64,000 nucleotides of DNA from Verrucomicrobiia bacterium. GTDB taxonomy: Bacteria; Verrucomicrobiota; Verrucomicrobiia; Palsa-1439. Shown piece after piece: positions 18,458 to 27,008 of this stretch (position 1 is its first letter; every line of letters starts with the position of its first letter). Made by a program: the position numbers and the translations under genes. The stretch is from assembly GCA_035577545.1 (NCBI GenBank), contig DATLVI010000035.1:1-64000 (forward strand), given 5' to 3'. The notes beneath the pieces are model-generated. The model was not told the DNA's origin. It saw only the letters and a list, made by a program, of their open reading frames with translations, and searched no databases.

Positions 18458-18527
18458 AAAGACGACGCGCGGGCCGCGCGCCCCCAAAATCGTCGGAATA
18501 CCATGAGGCGCGAAAAACATGCTTTCT

Positions 18528-18627
18528 GCGAAACGAACCCAAATGCGATTTGTGAAAAAAATGGGATAAGTGATTGATGTGGAAGAGTATGGAAACATTA
18601 CAGAAAAATGACAAATGGGTTGGTTTT
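18528..18627 (+). repeat. Dispersed ~100-bp element, copy 2
   Basis: Starts GCGAAACGAACCCAAAT and ends AAAATGACAAATGGGTTGG plus a T-run. The outer flank AAAAACATGC before the left end is shared with copy 3, and TTTCT precedes the element as in the other copies. The AT-rich interior is hardly conserved between copies. Confidence 0.7.
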
Positions 18628-18757
18628 TTTCGCGAAAGGAGAAAGTCGGAACCGCGCCTACGGGGAGAGGGACGGCGGTCCGACCTCCTTGAGTTTCCTG
18701 CTTTGCGGGGTTATCCTAAACCCTCCGGTTGATCGTACTGGGTGAGCTTTTGATGCC

Positions 18758-21679
18758 ATGAAGCATTCCTTAAGGAATATCTCTTTCTTTCTCACGGCGC
18801 TGTTGCATATGTGCTTCTCAAGCCTCTGTCTTGCCACTCCCCCGATCTCGACGAATGCGATTCTCTTTGTCACGCAGGTGCCGATGCCGACGGAGATCAA
18901 CGCGCGGGAGATCACGCAGAGCGTTGTAAATGTCTCGTCATCGTTCGGGAACCAGCTCGGTGATACCGCGTCCTGCGGGCGCGGGGGAGCGCTTTGGATT
19001 TGGTACCCCGATGGTTCCGTAACGAACCTCACCTTGCTCGCAGGTTACGGAACCGCGAACACGTTTCAGGGGACGACAAGCATCGCCGCTCGCGAGCCAA
19101 GCGTGCATTGGGGCGGGACCAAGGCGCTCTTCAGCATGGTTGTCGGTGCGCCGACCAACCAGGCCGACCTCACCAGATTCTACTGGCAGATTTATGAGAT
19201 CTCGAACTTCGCCGTGAAAGGCCAGACGCCGATTATCACCTACGTGCCGCGTCAGCCCACGAACTACAACAATGTCAGCCCCACCTACGGCACGGATGGG
19301 CGCATCATCTTTGCCAGCGACCGGCCGCGCGATGGTTCGGCGTACCTGTATCCGCAGCGCGAAGAGTATTTGCAATTGCCGACTGTGTCGGGCCTGTGGA
19401 GTCTCGATCCGAATGCGGGCGATCTGTTTCTGGTAGAGCACTCCCCGTCGGGTTCCTTCAAGCCGTTCGTGGACAGCGTGGGTCGCGTGATCTTCACGCG
19501 CTGGGACCATCTCGCGCGCGACGTGGAGGCGGTGACCGACCGTCAGGGGACAAGCACCAACCATGTTTTCAATTATTCCGACGAATCGGCTGGCGCGTTG
19601 GTAACGACGAACACGACCGAAGTGTTTCCCGAGCCGCGTCCCTCCGACACTGCCGCGCTCGCGGGCACCAACATGCGCGGGAACGCTTTTAACCAGTTCT
19701 TTCCGTGGGCGACCGACGAAGACGGCACGGGCGAGGAGGTCGTCAACCACATCGGGAGGCACGAGCTACTGCAAAACGTGCCCAGTTCCACTTTCACCAA
19801 CGATCCGAATATCGTTACGCTCGATCATACGCAACGCTTCAACACCAATTATGTTGGTGGCTTCTTTCCCTCGCGAGAAGATCCCGGCACGACCGGACTG
19901 CTCTATGGCGTGGACGCCGCCGACATCGGCACGCATGCCGCGGGGCAAATCGTGACCTTGACCGCCAACATCAATACGAATCCCGATTTCATGGTCATCA
20001 ATTACGTCACGGCAAAACTACCGCAGGTTCCACCGTTTACCGGCGGCCTCTACCGCAATCCACTGCCGATGAGCAACGGCGTGCTGGTCGCCATCCATGC
20101 CGCGAATGCCACCAACGTGGACTCAAACGTCGGCACGCCCACCGCGCCGAAATCAATGTACGATTTTCGTTTGAAGACCCTTAAACAGACCGGAAATGTT
20201 TTCGTGCCTGATAAAATTCTCACGCCGGGTTTTACCAATACGTTCAGCTACTATGTCGGCTCCAATCTGGTCACCAGCAGCGGCGCGCTCTGGGAACTGG
20301 ATCCTGTCGAAGTCGCTTCGCGTCCCATCCCGCCGAAGCGCGTTGCAAGCGTGCAGACCGTTGAAGGGCAGGTCTTCACGGAGGAGGGTGTCGATCTGCC
20401 CACGTTCCAGAATTATCTGCGCACAAACAATCTGGCGCTCGTCGTCAGCCGCAACGCAACTGCCCGCGACCACGCCGATCGTCAGCAGCCGTTCAACCTC
20501 AAGGTTGGCTGGCCCGGCGGCACCCAAACGCTCGGCACCAACGGCACGATCTACACGATTGGTTTCCTGCAACTGATGCAAGCCGATTTGTTGCGTGGTT
20601 TCATGCCAGATGGTGTGACTCCCGCGCCGGGTCGGCGCGTGCTGAGCCAGCCGCTGCATGATGCCTTCGCGTTGAATCCTCCGCCCACGAACATTGCGCC
20701 GGCCGGTGCTGTTCAACTGGCCACGGACGGTTCGTTCGCGGTGATCGTTCCCGCGCGTCGCGCGTTAAGCTGGCAACTGACCGACACGAACGCCGCGCCG
20801 ATTGTCCGTGAACGCTACTGGATCACGTTCCAGCCCGGCGAAGTCCGCACCTGCGCCAATTGCCATGGCATCAATCAGCACGATCAGACGGGTATTCAGG
20901 GTCCTCCGACCAACGAGCCGCTGGCTTTGCGTACGCTGTTGCGCTTCTGGCTGGCCAGCAATCCCGTTGGTACGGCGCAATTCAGCGGCGCGAACTATTC
21001 AGTTTCCGAAACTGCCGGTGGTCTCACAATCCCGGTCAATCGCATCGGTGGCAGCGTCGGCCCGCTTACCGTAACCTTCAATACAGCCAATGGCACGGCG
21101 CTGGCAGGCACTGACTATGTCGCCACAAACGGTGTACTCACATGGCTGGACGGCGACGCGACGGGCAAATCGCTGACGGTTCCGATTCTCAACGATGGCC
21201 TGGGGGAGAGCAACGAGACCTTTACGATCACGTTGACTGGCGGCACCGTAACCAACACGGCATCCGTCACGATCCTCAAACAACCCATCCAGGTCTGGCG
21301 CGTGACGAACTTCGGCACGAACGCCAACAACGTGGCGATCGCTGGCGACCTGGCCGACCCCGACAGCGATGGGGTGACGAATTTGCTCGAGTACGCGCTC
21401 GGTCTAAACCCGAACGCTGCCAATCTGAGCGGCCTGCCCGCGGTCGGCCAAACCAACGGCTTTCTCACGTTGACCTATATGCGCGTCAACAGCGCGACCG
21501 ACATCAGCTATCTGCCCGAAGTCAGCGGCGACCTTGTCAATTGGAATGGCGGACCGTCTTTCGTCAGCCAATCGGTGCTGGCTAGCAATTCCGTTTTCCA
21601 AACCATCCAGGCCCGTGACCTCGTGCCATCGGGTACGGCAACCCGCCGTTTCATTCGGTTACATATCACCCATCCATAG
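18758..21679 (+). CDS. Large secreted protein with CxxCH haem motif, Calx-beta domain and verrucomicrobial C-terminal tail
   Basis: A 973-residue secreted protein (signal peptide to about residue 27, ending SLCLATP). The first ~650 residues look like a beta-propeller with PD40/WD40-like strands (GTDGRIIFASDRPRDGS, SVGRVIFTRWDHLARD). A single c-type haem motif, CANCH, occupies 699-703 inside a WITFQPGEVRTCANCHG segment. This arrangement resembles proteins annotated as hydrazine-synthase-alpha-like, which are common in Planctomycetes and Verrucomicrobia and not evidence of anammox. A Calx-beta domain follows (about 745-840), then a DSDGVTNLLEYALGLNP tail near 868-884. The substrate and redox role are unknown. 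Confidence 0.75.
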   Translation: MKHSLRNISFFLTALLHMCFSSLCLATPPISTNAILFVTQVPMPTEINAREITQSVVNVSSSFGNQLGDTASCGRGGALWIWYPDGSVTNLTLLAGYGTANTFQGTTSIAAREPSVHWGGTKALFSMVVGAPTNQADLTRFYWQIYEISNFAVKGQTPIITYVPRQPTNYNNVSPTYGTDGRIIFASDRPRDGSAYLYPQREEYLQLPTVSGLWSLDPNAGDLFLVEHSPSGSFKPFVDSVGRVIFTRWDHLARDVEAVTDRQGTSTNHVFNYSDESAGALVTTNTTEVFPEPRPSDTAALAGTNMRGNAFNQFFPWATDEDGTGEEVVNHIGRHELLQNVPSSTFTNDPNIVTLDHTQRFNTNYVGGFFPSREDPGTTGLLYGVDAADIGTHAAGQIVTLTANINTNPDFMVINYVTAKLPQVPPFTGGLYRNPLPMSNGVLVAIHAANATNVDSNVGTPTAPKSMYDFRLKTLKQTGNVFVPDKILTPGFTNTFSYYVGSNLVTSSGALWELDPVEVASRPIPPKRVASVQTVEGQVFTEEGVDLPTFQNYLRTNNLALVVSRNATARDHADRQQPFNLKVGWPGGTQTLGTNGTIYTIGFLQLMQADLLRGFMPDGVTPAPGRRVLSQPLHDAFALNPPPTNIAPAGAVQLATDGSFAVIVPARRALSWQLTDTNAAPIVRERYWITFQPGEVRTCANCHGINQHDQTGIQGPPTNEPLALRTLLRFWLASNPVGTAQFSGANYSVSETAGGLTIPVNRIGGSVGPLTVTFNTANGTALAGTDYVATNGVLTWLDGDATGKSLTVPILNDGLGESNETFTITLTGGTVTNTASVTILKQPIQVWRVTNFGTNANNVAIAGDLADPDSDGVTNLLEYALGLNPNAANLSGLPAVGQTNGFLTLTYMRVNSATDISYLPEVSGDLVNWNGGPSFVSQSVLASNSVFQTIQARDLVPSGTATRRFIRLHITHP

Positions 21680-21733
21680 GGTAGCAGATCTCGCGCTTGC
21701 CCAAAGGAAGCTGTGTGGTAGCATGCCCAACCG

Positions 21734-22381
21734 ATGAGCCACCCCGTGATGAGACAGCGCCGCCCATTCAAGAAAATCGCTGTCACGACGCTGATGATCG
21801 GTTGGATGATCTTCCTGGTACTGGTGTTTGGCTGCAATATCTGGATCATCGCGTCGACGAAATCGCAGGTGTTTTACGACGTCAGTTCTGTTCCGGTTAA
21901 CGATGTCGGGTTGGTGTTGGGGACGGGGAAGCTAATCGAGAAGGGCCGGGTGAACCAGCATTTTGTGCGGCGCATTGACGCTGCCGCGGCGCTCTATCGC
22001 GAGGGCAAAGTGAAGCGGCTGATCCTCAGCGGTGACAAGGGGTATGACGAACCGATGGAGATGAAGCGGGCGTTGCTGCAACGGGGCGTCCCCGAGTCGG
22101 CCCTGGTTCTCGACAACTACGGATCGCGCACGCTCGATTCGGTGGTGCGAGCGCGCGACGTGTTTAAGTGCGTCAGGCTCACGATCATTTCCGAGCGCTT
22201 CCACGATTTTCGCGCGTTGTTTCTCAGTCGCTACTTCGGAATCGACGCGGTGGCGTATGCGCCGGGCGATTTATCGGCGCGCTGGATGGTCCGTCCGACG
22301 GCGCGCGAGTACCTGGCCCGGGTCAAGGCAGTGCTGGATCTGTACGTGTTGAATACCAAACCCGCTGTGGCAGCGAGTTAG
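21734..22381 (+). CDS. SanA/YdcF-like DUF218 membrane protein
   Basis: A 215-residue protein with one N-terminal transmembrane helix (about 15-38). A DUF218 domain follows: VGLVLGTGK, RIDAAAALYREGKVKRLILSGDK, ALVLDNYGSRTLDSVVRAR and TIISERFHDFRALFLSRY. The family includes E. coli SanA, linked to envelope barrier function and vancomycin sensitivity. The biochemical activity is not settled. The domain faces the periplasm if oriented as SanA. Its 3' end overlaps the convergent mscS gene by four nt. Confidence 0.88.
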   Translation: MSHPVMRQRRPFKKIAVTTLMIGWMIFLVLVFGCNIWIIASTKSQVFYDVSSVPVNDVGLVLGTGKLIEKGRVNQHFVRRIDAAAALYREGKVKRLILSGDKGYDEPMEMKRALLQRGVPESALVLDNYGSRTLDSVVRARDVFKCVRLTIISERFHDFRALFLSRYFGIDAVAYAPGDLSARWMVRPTAREYLARVKAVLDLYVLNTKPAVAAS

Positions 22382-23196
22382 GCCGTGGCTTTTCCCAGCA
22401 AGCGCACTTCGCGTTGCGGGAAGGGGATCTCAATGCCCCTCGTTCGGAACTGGTCGATAATGGCCTGGTAGATTTCCAATTGCGCCGGACCATAATCCGG
22501 CACCGCCACCCACGGTAGGATGCCAATCGTGATTGCGGAATCCGCCAGCGCTTCGATGCCGACCACCGGCTTGGGGTCTTTCAGCACACGCGGGTTGGCG
22601 CTGAGGATTTCGCGCACGATGCTCAAGGCCTGGGTGACGTTGGCGTTGTAGGCGATGCCGACGCTGAGGCTGAGTTGGCGCGTGGCACCGTAGTTGTGCA
22701 AGATTTCACCGACGATTTTCCGGTTGGGAATCACGACGCGCGACCGGTCGCCGTGGAGCAACGTTGTGGAGAAAAGTTCGATGTTGGTGACCTCGCCACT
22801 GACGTGCAGCAGTTCAATGTATTCGCCGACGCGGAATGGTTTTGTGAAAATGATGGTCAAGCCGGCGAAGATGTTGCCGAGCACACCCTGGGCCGCCAAA
22901 CCGATACCGACACCGGCCACGCCAATTCCCGCCACCATGGGCGTAATGGGTACGCCAAACTTGTCCAACGCCAGGACCACGGCGAACCCGAAGACGATGA
23001 GGCGCACGACGCGGACCATGAGAACGCGAATTGGCGGTTCGAGGTGGTGTTTGATTAATGTCCTGTCGGTGAGACCGGCCAGCCAGCGGGCGATCAGGCC
23101 GCCGGCAATGAGGATAATGACCGCGCCGACCATCTGAAACCCGTAGGTGATGAAAAAGTTAACGATGGTGTTTTGCCACTGTTCCACGGGAGGCAT
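22378..23196 (-). CDS. Small-conductance mechanosensitive channel (MscS family)
   Basis: Inner-membrane tension-gated channel that releases solutes on hypo-osmotic shock. Three transmembrane helices precede the cytoplasmic vestibule. The pore helix TM3 has the Gly/Ala packing pattern GIGVAGVGIGLAAQGVLGNIFAG, followed by the beta-domain with PFRVGEYIEL and VVIPNRKIVGEILHNY. The ATG at 23196 gives 272 residues. A TTG at 23238 would add 14 residues (MRIDNFSPL...), so the start is not certain. The gene converges on the SanA-like gene. Confidence 0.93.
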   Translation of the reverse strand: MPPVEQWQNTIVNFFITYGFQMVGAVIILIAGGLIARWLAGLTDRTLIKHHLEPPIRVLMVRVVRLIVFGFAVVLALDKFGVPITPMVAGIGVAGVGIGLAAQGVLGNIFAGLTIIFTKPFRVGEYIELLHVSGEVTNIELFSTTLLHGDRSRVVIPNRKIVGEILHNYGATRQLSLSVGIAYNANVTQALSIVREILSANPRVLKDPKPVVGIEALADSAITIGILPWVAVPDYGPAQLEIYQAIIDQFRTRGIEIPFPQREVRLLGKATA

Positions 23197-23294
23197 GGCG
23201 CTTTTATCAGCGAGCGGGCTGAAGTTGTCAATTCTCAACTGGGTGGCTGGATGAAAGGGATGTTACCACTTGACAGAAAAACGGGCCGGTGGTA

Positions 23295-23318
23295 ATACTT
23301 AACCATATGGTTAAGTAT
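23295..23318. promoter_or_regulatory. 24-bp perfect palindrome, likely ArsR operator
   Basis: The half-site ATACTTAACCAT is followed at once by its exact reverse complement. The centre coincides with the start codon: the ATG at 23307 is the first base of the right half, so the first codons (ATG GTT AAG TAT) are part of the operator. It is a natural autoregulatory site for the ArsR-type repressor encoded here. Function is inferred. Confidence 0.75.
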
Positions 23319-23648
23319 AGGACTGATTCCCTGGACGCAACATTCGCCGCGCTGGCTGACCCGACGCGGCGCGCGATCCTGGCCCGGCTGAGCCGTGGTG
23401 AATCCACGGTCATGGAATTGGCCGAGCCGTTTGACATGTCGTTGCCCGCCATTTCGAAGCATTTGCGGGTATTGGAACACGCCGGCCTGTTGGAGCGCCA
23501 CAAGCGCGGCCGCGTGCGGCATTGCCGCGTGGATCCGCGCCGCATGAAAGAGGCGGGCGCCTGGATCGCGCGGTACCAGCGGTTCTGGGAAGGCCAGTTC
23601 GATGCTTTGGCGAAATACCTGAACGAATCCAAAGGAAAGGAAGACTAA
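23307..23648 (+). CDS. ArsR-family winged-helix regulator
   Basis: A 113-residue DNA-binding repressor. The winged helix-turn-helix is clear: FAALADPTRRAILARLSRGESTV, then MELAEPFDMSLPAISKHLRVLEHAGLLER with the recognition helix LPAISKHLRVLE, and the wing HKRGRVRHCRVDP. Metal-binding cysteines of true ArsR/SmtB proteins are absent, so it belongs to the metal-independent subgroup paired with SRPBCC proteins. The ATG at 23307 lies inside a perfect palindrome, implying autorepression and a very short leader. The next gene starts one nt after its stop, so the two are co-transcribed. Confidence 0.92.
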   Translation: MVKYRTDSLDATFAALADPTRRAILARLSRGESTVMELAEPFDMSLPAISKHLRVLEHAGLLERHKRGRVRHCRVDPRRMKEAGAWIARYQRFWEGQFDALAKYLNESKGKED

Positions 23649-23649
23649 G

Positions 23650-24135
23650 ATGACCCCGACCAAAACGATCACCGCAACGGAAAAACTTCGCATATCACGA
23701 ACATTCGACGCGCCCCGTGAACGCGTTTACCGCGCGTGGACGGACCCCGAACAGATGAAACGCTGGTTTGTCCCAGCCGACGGATTTGCAACCCACGCAG
23801 TGGAGTTGGATGTGCGTGTCGGCGGAAAGTACCGCATCGAGATAAAACCTCCCGAAGGAAAACTGCATGTCGCCGTCGGCACCTACCGCGAGATCAAGCC
23901 GCCCGAAAAGCTGGTGTTCACGTGGAAAACGGAAGGAAGCTCCTGTGCGGGCGAAGATAGCTCCGGCAATTCGACGGAAACACTCGTCACGATCGAATTC
24001 CATGCGCGGGGCAATGCCACCGAAGTCGTGTTGACGCACGAGAATTTCCCCGACGCGGAATCCCGCGACCGCCACAATCATGGCTGGAACGGCTGCCTCA
24101 GCCACCTCGGGGAATTTGTTACTGCGAAATCCTAA
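23650..24135 (+). CDS. SRPBCC / AHSA1-type START-domain protein
   Basis: A 161-residue protein of the AHSA1 (Aha1 C-terminal-like) branch of the SRPBCC hydrophobic-ligand-binding fold. Landmarks are ISRTFDAPRERVYRAWTDPEQMKRWF at the start, the central GGKYRIEI and GTYREIKPPEKLVFTW strands, and TEVVLTHENFPD...HNHGWNGCLSHL at the end. These are usually encoded next to an ArsR regulator as here (one-nt spacing). The ligand is unknown. Confidence 0.92.
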   Translation: MTPTKTITATEKLRISRTFDAPRERVYRAWTDPEQMKRWFVPADGFATHAVELDVRVGGKYRIEIKPPEGKLHVAVGTYREIKPPEKLVFTWKTEGSSCAGEDSSGNSTETLVTIEFHARGNATEVVLTHENFPDAESRDRHNHGWNGCLSHLGEFVTAKS

Positions 24136-24159
24136 GTCGGCGCGTGGAGACCTGTTCGC

Positions 24160-24525
24160 TCAGGTCTCGTCGCGGTGGACGGTGTCGGGAGAGAAAGCGG
24201 GCAGGCAAACCGCGATGTACTCGGCACCGTCCGCTGACGGGGTGCTGTACTGGACCCATTCGCCCTTGCGCGTGATGACGGCCTGTCCGGCACGGACTTC
24301 GAGTGCGCCACCTTTGTGTTTCACCTGCAGCACGCCCTTCAGTACGTAGGTGTACTCGTCGAATTGCGGCGTTTGCCCCGGTTCCACCCAACCCGACGGA
24401 CTCCGCATATGGGCGATGCTGACAGCGTCAGTCTTCGAATTCACGCGTCCGATGAATTCGTCTATGAGCTTCGGTTTGTTGCCCGCCGCAGTGATGCGCG
24501 TAGGTTTTTCAATGAATGTTGGCAT
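24160..24525 (-). CDS. Cupin-domain protein
   Basis: A 121-residue single-domain beta-barrel. The cupin motif 1 region is degenerate (EPGQTPQFDEYTYVLKGVLQVKHKGG), with Asp/Glu in place of the usual HxH pair. Motif 2 (AGQAVITRKGEWVQYSTPS) also lacks the His. Metal binding is therefore doubtful, and a non-catalytic or small-ligand role is possible. Function is not known. It lies 24 nt downstream of the alpha/beta hydrolase gene on the same strand, so the two may be co-transcribed. Confidence 0.8.
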   Translation of the reverse strand: MPTFIEKPTRITAAGNKPKLIDEFIGRVNSKTDAVSIAHMRSPSGWVEPGQTPQFDEYTYVLKGVLQVKHKGGALEVRAGQAVITRKGEWVQYSTPSADGAEYIAVCLPAFSPDTVHRDET

Positions 24526-24548
24526 GCCGGCATTTTACAACATGCCCA

Positions 24549-25409
24549 TCATGCCGTCACCTGTAGTTCGCCGGTTGTAGCCAGTGGATCGCCTGCCGCA
24601 GCCAACGTTGCTTCGTGATTCTGCAGGAATCCCAGGACCGCGTCTTGAAACTCCTGCTTGTGCAATTCATACGCCGAATGGCCGCCGCCAACAATGAACC
24701 GCAGGGTGGCTTCCGGTACGCGGCGCGCCGTCTCGCGCAACAGCGACGGTGGGAAAAAGATGTCCTCGGTGCCGCCGATCACCAGGGTCGGCGCCTGAAT
24801 TCGGGCCAATGGTTCCCAGCCGTCATGGGCAAGGCAGGCTTCCAGGGAAACAAGAAAATCTGCGGGATTGCGCGGAGGCGTTTGTATCAATGAAACCAGG
24901 AACCGTTTGAAAGTGTGGCGGTATTCCTCCACTGTGACCCTGCAAATGTCCTGGTAAAACTCCCGCCAATGTCCTTGCCGCGCCAAGGTCAACCAGCGCT
25001 TCGGGGTTTTCCGTCCCTCTTCGCTGACGCGGTGCGCGGCGCAGGCGATCACCAGCCGTTTCACATGGTCCGGATAATCCGCGGCGAAATGCTGGGCCAC
25101 GTAACCTCCCAGAGAAATCCCCAAAACGTCGGCCGAGCCAATCTCGCCTTCAAATGCCCGCGCGTAATCGTCCGCCATGTCTCGTGTAGTGTAACCACGC
25201 GGCAGTCCGCGCTTCCTGCTGATGATGTAGACAGTGAATGCATCCGCGAGACGTCGATGACGGGAGGAGAAATCCCATTTCCGACTTGTCACGTCCCATG
25301 CCGCATCAGCCAGTCCTGGAAAAACAACCACCGTCTGCGGCCCGTTCCCCAATCGCACATAGGAAAGGTCTCCCGACAACAACCCTTTTTCCACCGCCAT
25401 CGCATTCAT
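24549..25409 (-). CDS. Alpha/beta-fold hydrolase
   Basis: A 286-residue serine hydrolase. The nucleophile elbow is GISLGG in DVLGISLGGYVAQHF, the acid is likely the Asp of GGTEDIFFP and the base the His of GGGHSAYEL, so the triad appears complete. The oxyanion region FPGLADAAWD precedes it. The ATG at 25409 is preceded by AGGAGGTTGTT. The substrate (ester, lactone or other) cannot be inferred. No signal peptide is visible, so it is cytoplasmic. Confidence 0.9.
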   Translation of the reverse strand: MNAMAVEKGLLSGDLSYVRLGNGPQTVVVFPGLADAAWDVTSRKWDFSSRHRRLADAFTVYIISRKRGLPRGYTTRDMADDYARAFEGEIGSADVLGISLGGYVAQHFAADYPDHVKRLVIACAAHRVSEEGRKTPKRWLTLARQGHWREFYQDICRVTVEEYRHTFKRFLVSLIQTPPRNPADFLVSLEACLAHDGWEPLARIQAPTLVIGGTEDIFFPPSLLRETARRVPEATLRFIVGGGHSAYELHKQEFQDAVLGFLQNHEATLAAAGDPLATTGELQVTA

Positions 25410-25676
25410 AACAACCTCCTGCCCGCATAATACGTCCGGCCCTGCAACGCATCAATTGGGCAGCGTACCTAATTCCACCTAGGAAGGTTCAGGAGGGAAA
25501 CTTCACGCTTCGGGATCGTCGTATAATCCCGTTGCGCCTGTTGGTCGAGAGTTGCTGTGGGCGACCCGCGTAGCTACGAGCCACGCGATCAAATCGGAGT
25601 CGGTAACTTTGCCGCCAGCATACCAACTGCTGGAAACCTCCGCCTACTGTCGCCCTCGCAAAGCTGTCATTTCGGC

Positions 25677-25778
25677 AAAAACGAACCCATTTGTCATTTT
25701 CCTATAATTCAGGCTAACATCCTATCCATAAAGTGCATCCAATCGAATTGTGCCTCAAAGAATTTGGGTTCGTTTCGC
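25677..25778 (-). repeat. Dispersed ~100-bp element, copy 3
   Basis: Read on the minus strand it begins GCGAAACGAACCCAAATT and ends AAAATGACAAATGGGTTCG, matching copy 2 at both ends, including the outer AAAAACATGC flank. Its length is 102 nt, the same as copy 1. The interior is AT-rich and unlike copy 1. Confidence 0.7.
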
Positions 25779-25814
25779 AGAAACGCATGTTTTTGCGCAT
25801 CCTCTTCCCTGTAG

Positions 25815-25833
25815 CGGCGGTCCGTGACCGCCG
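25815..25833. repeat. Intergenic hairpin CGGCGGTC/GACCGCCG
   Basis: A perfect 8-bp inverted repeat with a 3-nt loop (CGT). No T-run follows on either strand within a few bases, so it is more likely a dispersed palindromic repeat than a terminator. Confidence 0.45.
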
Positions 25834-26096
25834 TCAGCCCTTGGCCAAACCTCAGGTCACATATATTTCAAAGAACCGTGCAAACCCTATCTCATAAGCC
25901 GGTTCAAGTCGAGAACAAATATCGATTAATGATATTACACGGAAGGTGTGACCGAAAAAGTCAGGTACCGCTTCCCTAAAGCCGATGCCGCATGCGTTCA
26001 CTCTCGTGGCAATCGGCGGGGTGGTGGACAAACGGTGCGGCTTAACAATTCGCTGGTGTCATCTTCAATTTTGGATGGACGATGGAGTCGTAAATT

Positions 26097-27008
26097 CTAC
26101 ACTGCCTGATCACCGCAGGCTCGCTTGAAGACCAAATACTCCGCGATTTTTTTCGCGATAGATGAAGGCGAAATGCCCAGTCCTTCAAAATTACGAAGCC
26201 ACACTGCTTCACGCACGTGGCCCTTCGGTGTATCAACCGTAATTTCGTAACCGACCTCAACAGCCTTCTGAATTCCTGCAATCCGTGCCTTCAGAGCTCT
26301 CACGTCAAAGAAATCCTTCATATCAGGAAGCGGTGGATCATGGAGGTATGACTCACTGATCCTCTGTGCGAGTTTTCGGTCGCTTGCCAGACATTCGTAT
26401 TGCGAAGCCTTTTGCGCTACAGGGTCAACGGCCATCTCGGCTTCTACTTCAGCGGCTAGAACCAGGTCTTGGAGAAGCTCATCTCGATCAGCTCCTTCAA
26501 TCCTTCCGATCTCGGGCCTTGATTCCTCATACATCTCAGCCACGCGACGTTGAAACTCATCTTGTGCCACGACTTCCCCAATGATCCCATCCAGAAACAT
26601 TAGTGACTCGTCGGAGTCAAACATCCGAGCCTCGTCGTACGAGACAACAACGAAGGGATAATTCACCTTTCTAGCCAGTTTGAGTTTGAAATCCAGTTTC
26701 AGCTTCCGGTAGGGATCGATCGTAGGTCGAGCGGGGATATAAGCTCCATTCTTGCTGTAACCACCCCCAATGCCGTCAAACTCGATGCTGAGAATTGGAC
26801 GGCCCGAACCAACACAAAAAGTGTAGTCGATATTTGTCTTATAAAAGAAGTCTCGCTCCTTGGGCCTCAGTTCTTCACCAGAAACCTCAATGATTTTTGG
26901 GAAGGGGACAGATGGGTAAAGCGCCAGCTTTGGAGTCCATCGCGAACTCAGGGAGCGAAAGATCTCAGCTTCGGACTTGCTGTCAAATATGCTGGGCCTA
27001 AGTTTCAT
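26097..27008 (-). CDS. PD-(D/E)XK nuclease-like protein (DUF2726/DUF559-like N-terminus)
   Basis: A 303-residue protein. The first ~125 residues resemble Vsr/DUF559/DUF2726 endonuclease-fold proteins: a helix with SEAE (E13/E15), then D61 in NIDYTF, IEFDG (E76, D78) and a following basic helix (DPYRKLKLDFKLKLARK) before VVVSYDE. The remaining ~180 residues are helical and unassigned. It is the distal gene of the island behind icd, and its neighbours are a HEPN protein and a membrane protein. A nucleic-acid-directed or defence role is inference. The start ATG overlaps the stop of a short upstream open frame, and its 3' end carries a doubtful icd-terminus trace. Confidence 0.65.
   Translation of the reverse strand: MKLRPSIFDSKSEAEIFRSLSSRWTPKLALYPSVPFPKIIEVSGEELRPKERDFFYKTNIDYTFCVGSGRPILSIEFDGIGGGYSKNGAYIPARPTIDPYRKLKLDFKLKLARKVNYPFVVVSYDEARMFDSDESLMFLDGIIGEVVAQDEFQRRVAEMYEESRPEIGRIEGADRDELLQDLVLAAEVEAEMAVDPVAQKASQYECLASDRKLAQRISESYLHDPPLPDMKDFFDVRALKARIAGIQKAVEVGYEITVDTPKGHVREAVWLRNFEGLGISPSSIAKKIAEYLVFKRACGDQAV
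26109..26125 (-). repeat. Doubtful fourth icd-terminus trace
   Basis: The minus strand has AGCGAG and GCGGTGAT, as in the icd end, but with ten icd bases replaced by CCT. It overlaps the last codons of the PD-(D/E)XK-like gene (product ending CGDQAV). It is short and needs an indel, so it may be chance. Confidence 0.25.

Larger units (their letters stand above)
17837..18757. other. Repeat-rich non-coding region
   Basis: About 920 nt without a supportable gene. It holds a palindromic intergenic motif (18053-18079), three copies of GCCCTACAAGTCGGACCGG-type sequence (18124, 18398, 18439) and one copy of the ~100-bp element (18528-18627). Small open frames here are made of repeat sequence and are not credible proteins. 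Confidence 0.7.
25410..26096. other. Non-coding region at the edge of the icd island
   Basis: About 690 nt with no supportable gene. It contains a copy of the ~100-bp element (25677-25778) and a perfect 8-bp hairpin, CGGCGGTC-CGT-GACCGCCG (25815-25833). After 25850 the sequence becomes AT-richer up to the first island gene. Small open frames in it are repeat-derived. Confidence 0.6.

Noticed and set aside
18758-21679. Hydrazine synthase and anammox metabolism
   Set aside because: One CxxCH and a propeller-like fold are not enough; no other anammox genes are seen and such proteins are common in non-anammox PVC bacteria.
25557-25814. 85-residue plus-strand reading frame near the ~100-bp repeat
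   Set aside because: Its sequence is the translated repeat element (KNEPICHFP), without a ribosome site or homology.
26109-26125. Fourth icd-end copy at the end of the nuclease-like gene
   Set aside because: Only short blocks match and an indel is needed, so I list it as doubtful and do not base the array claim on it.
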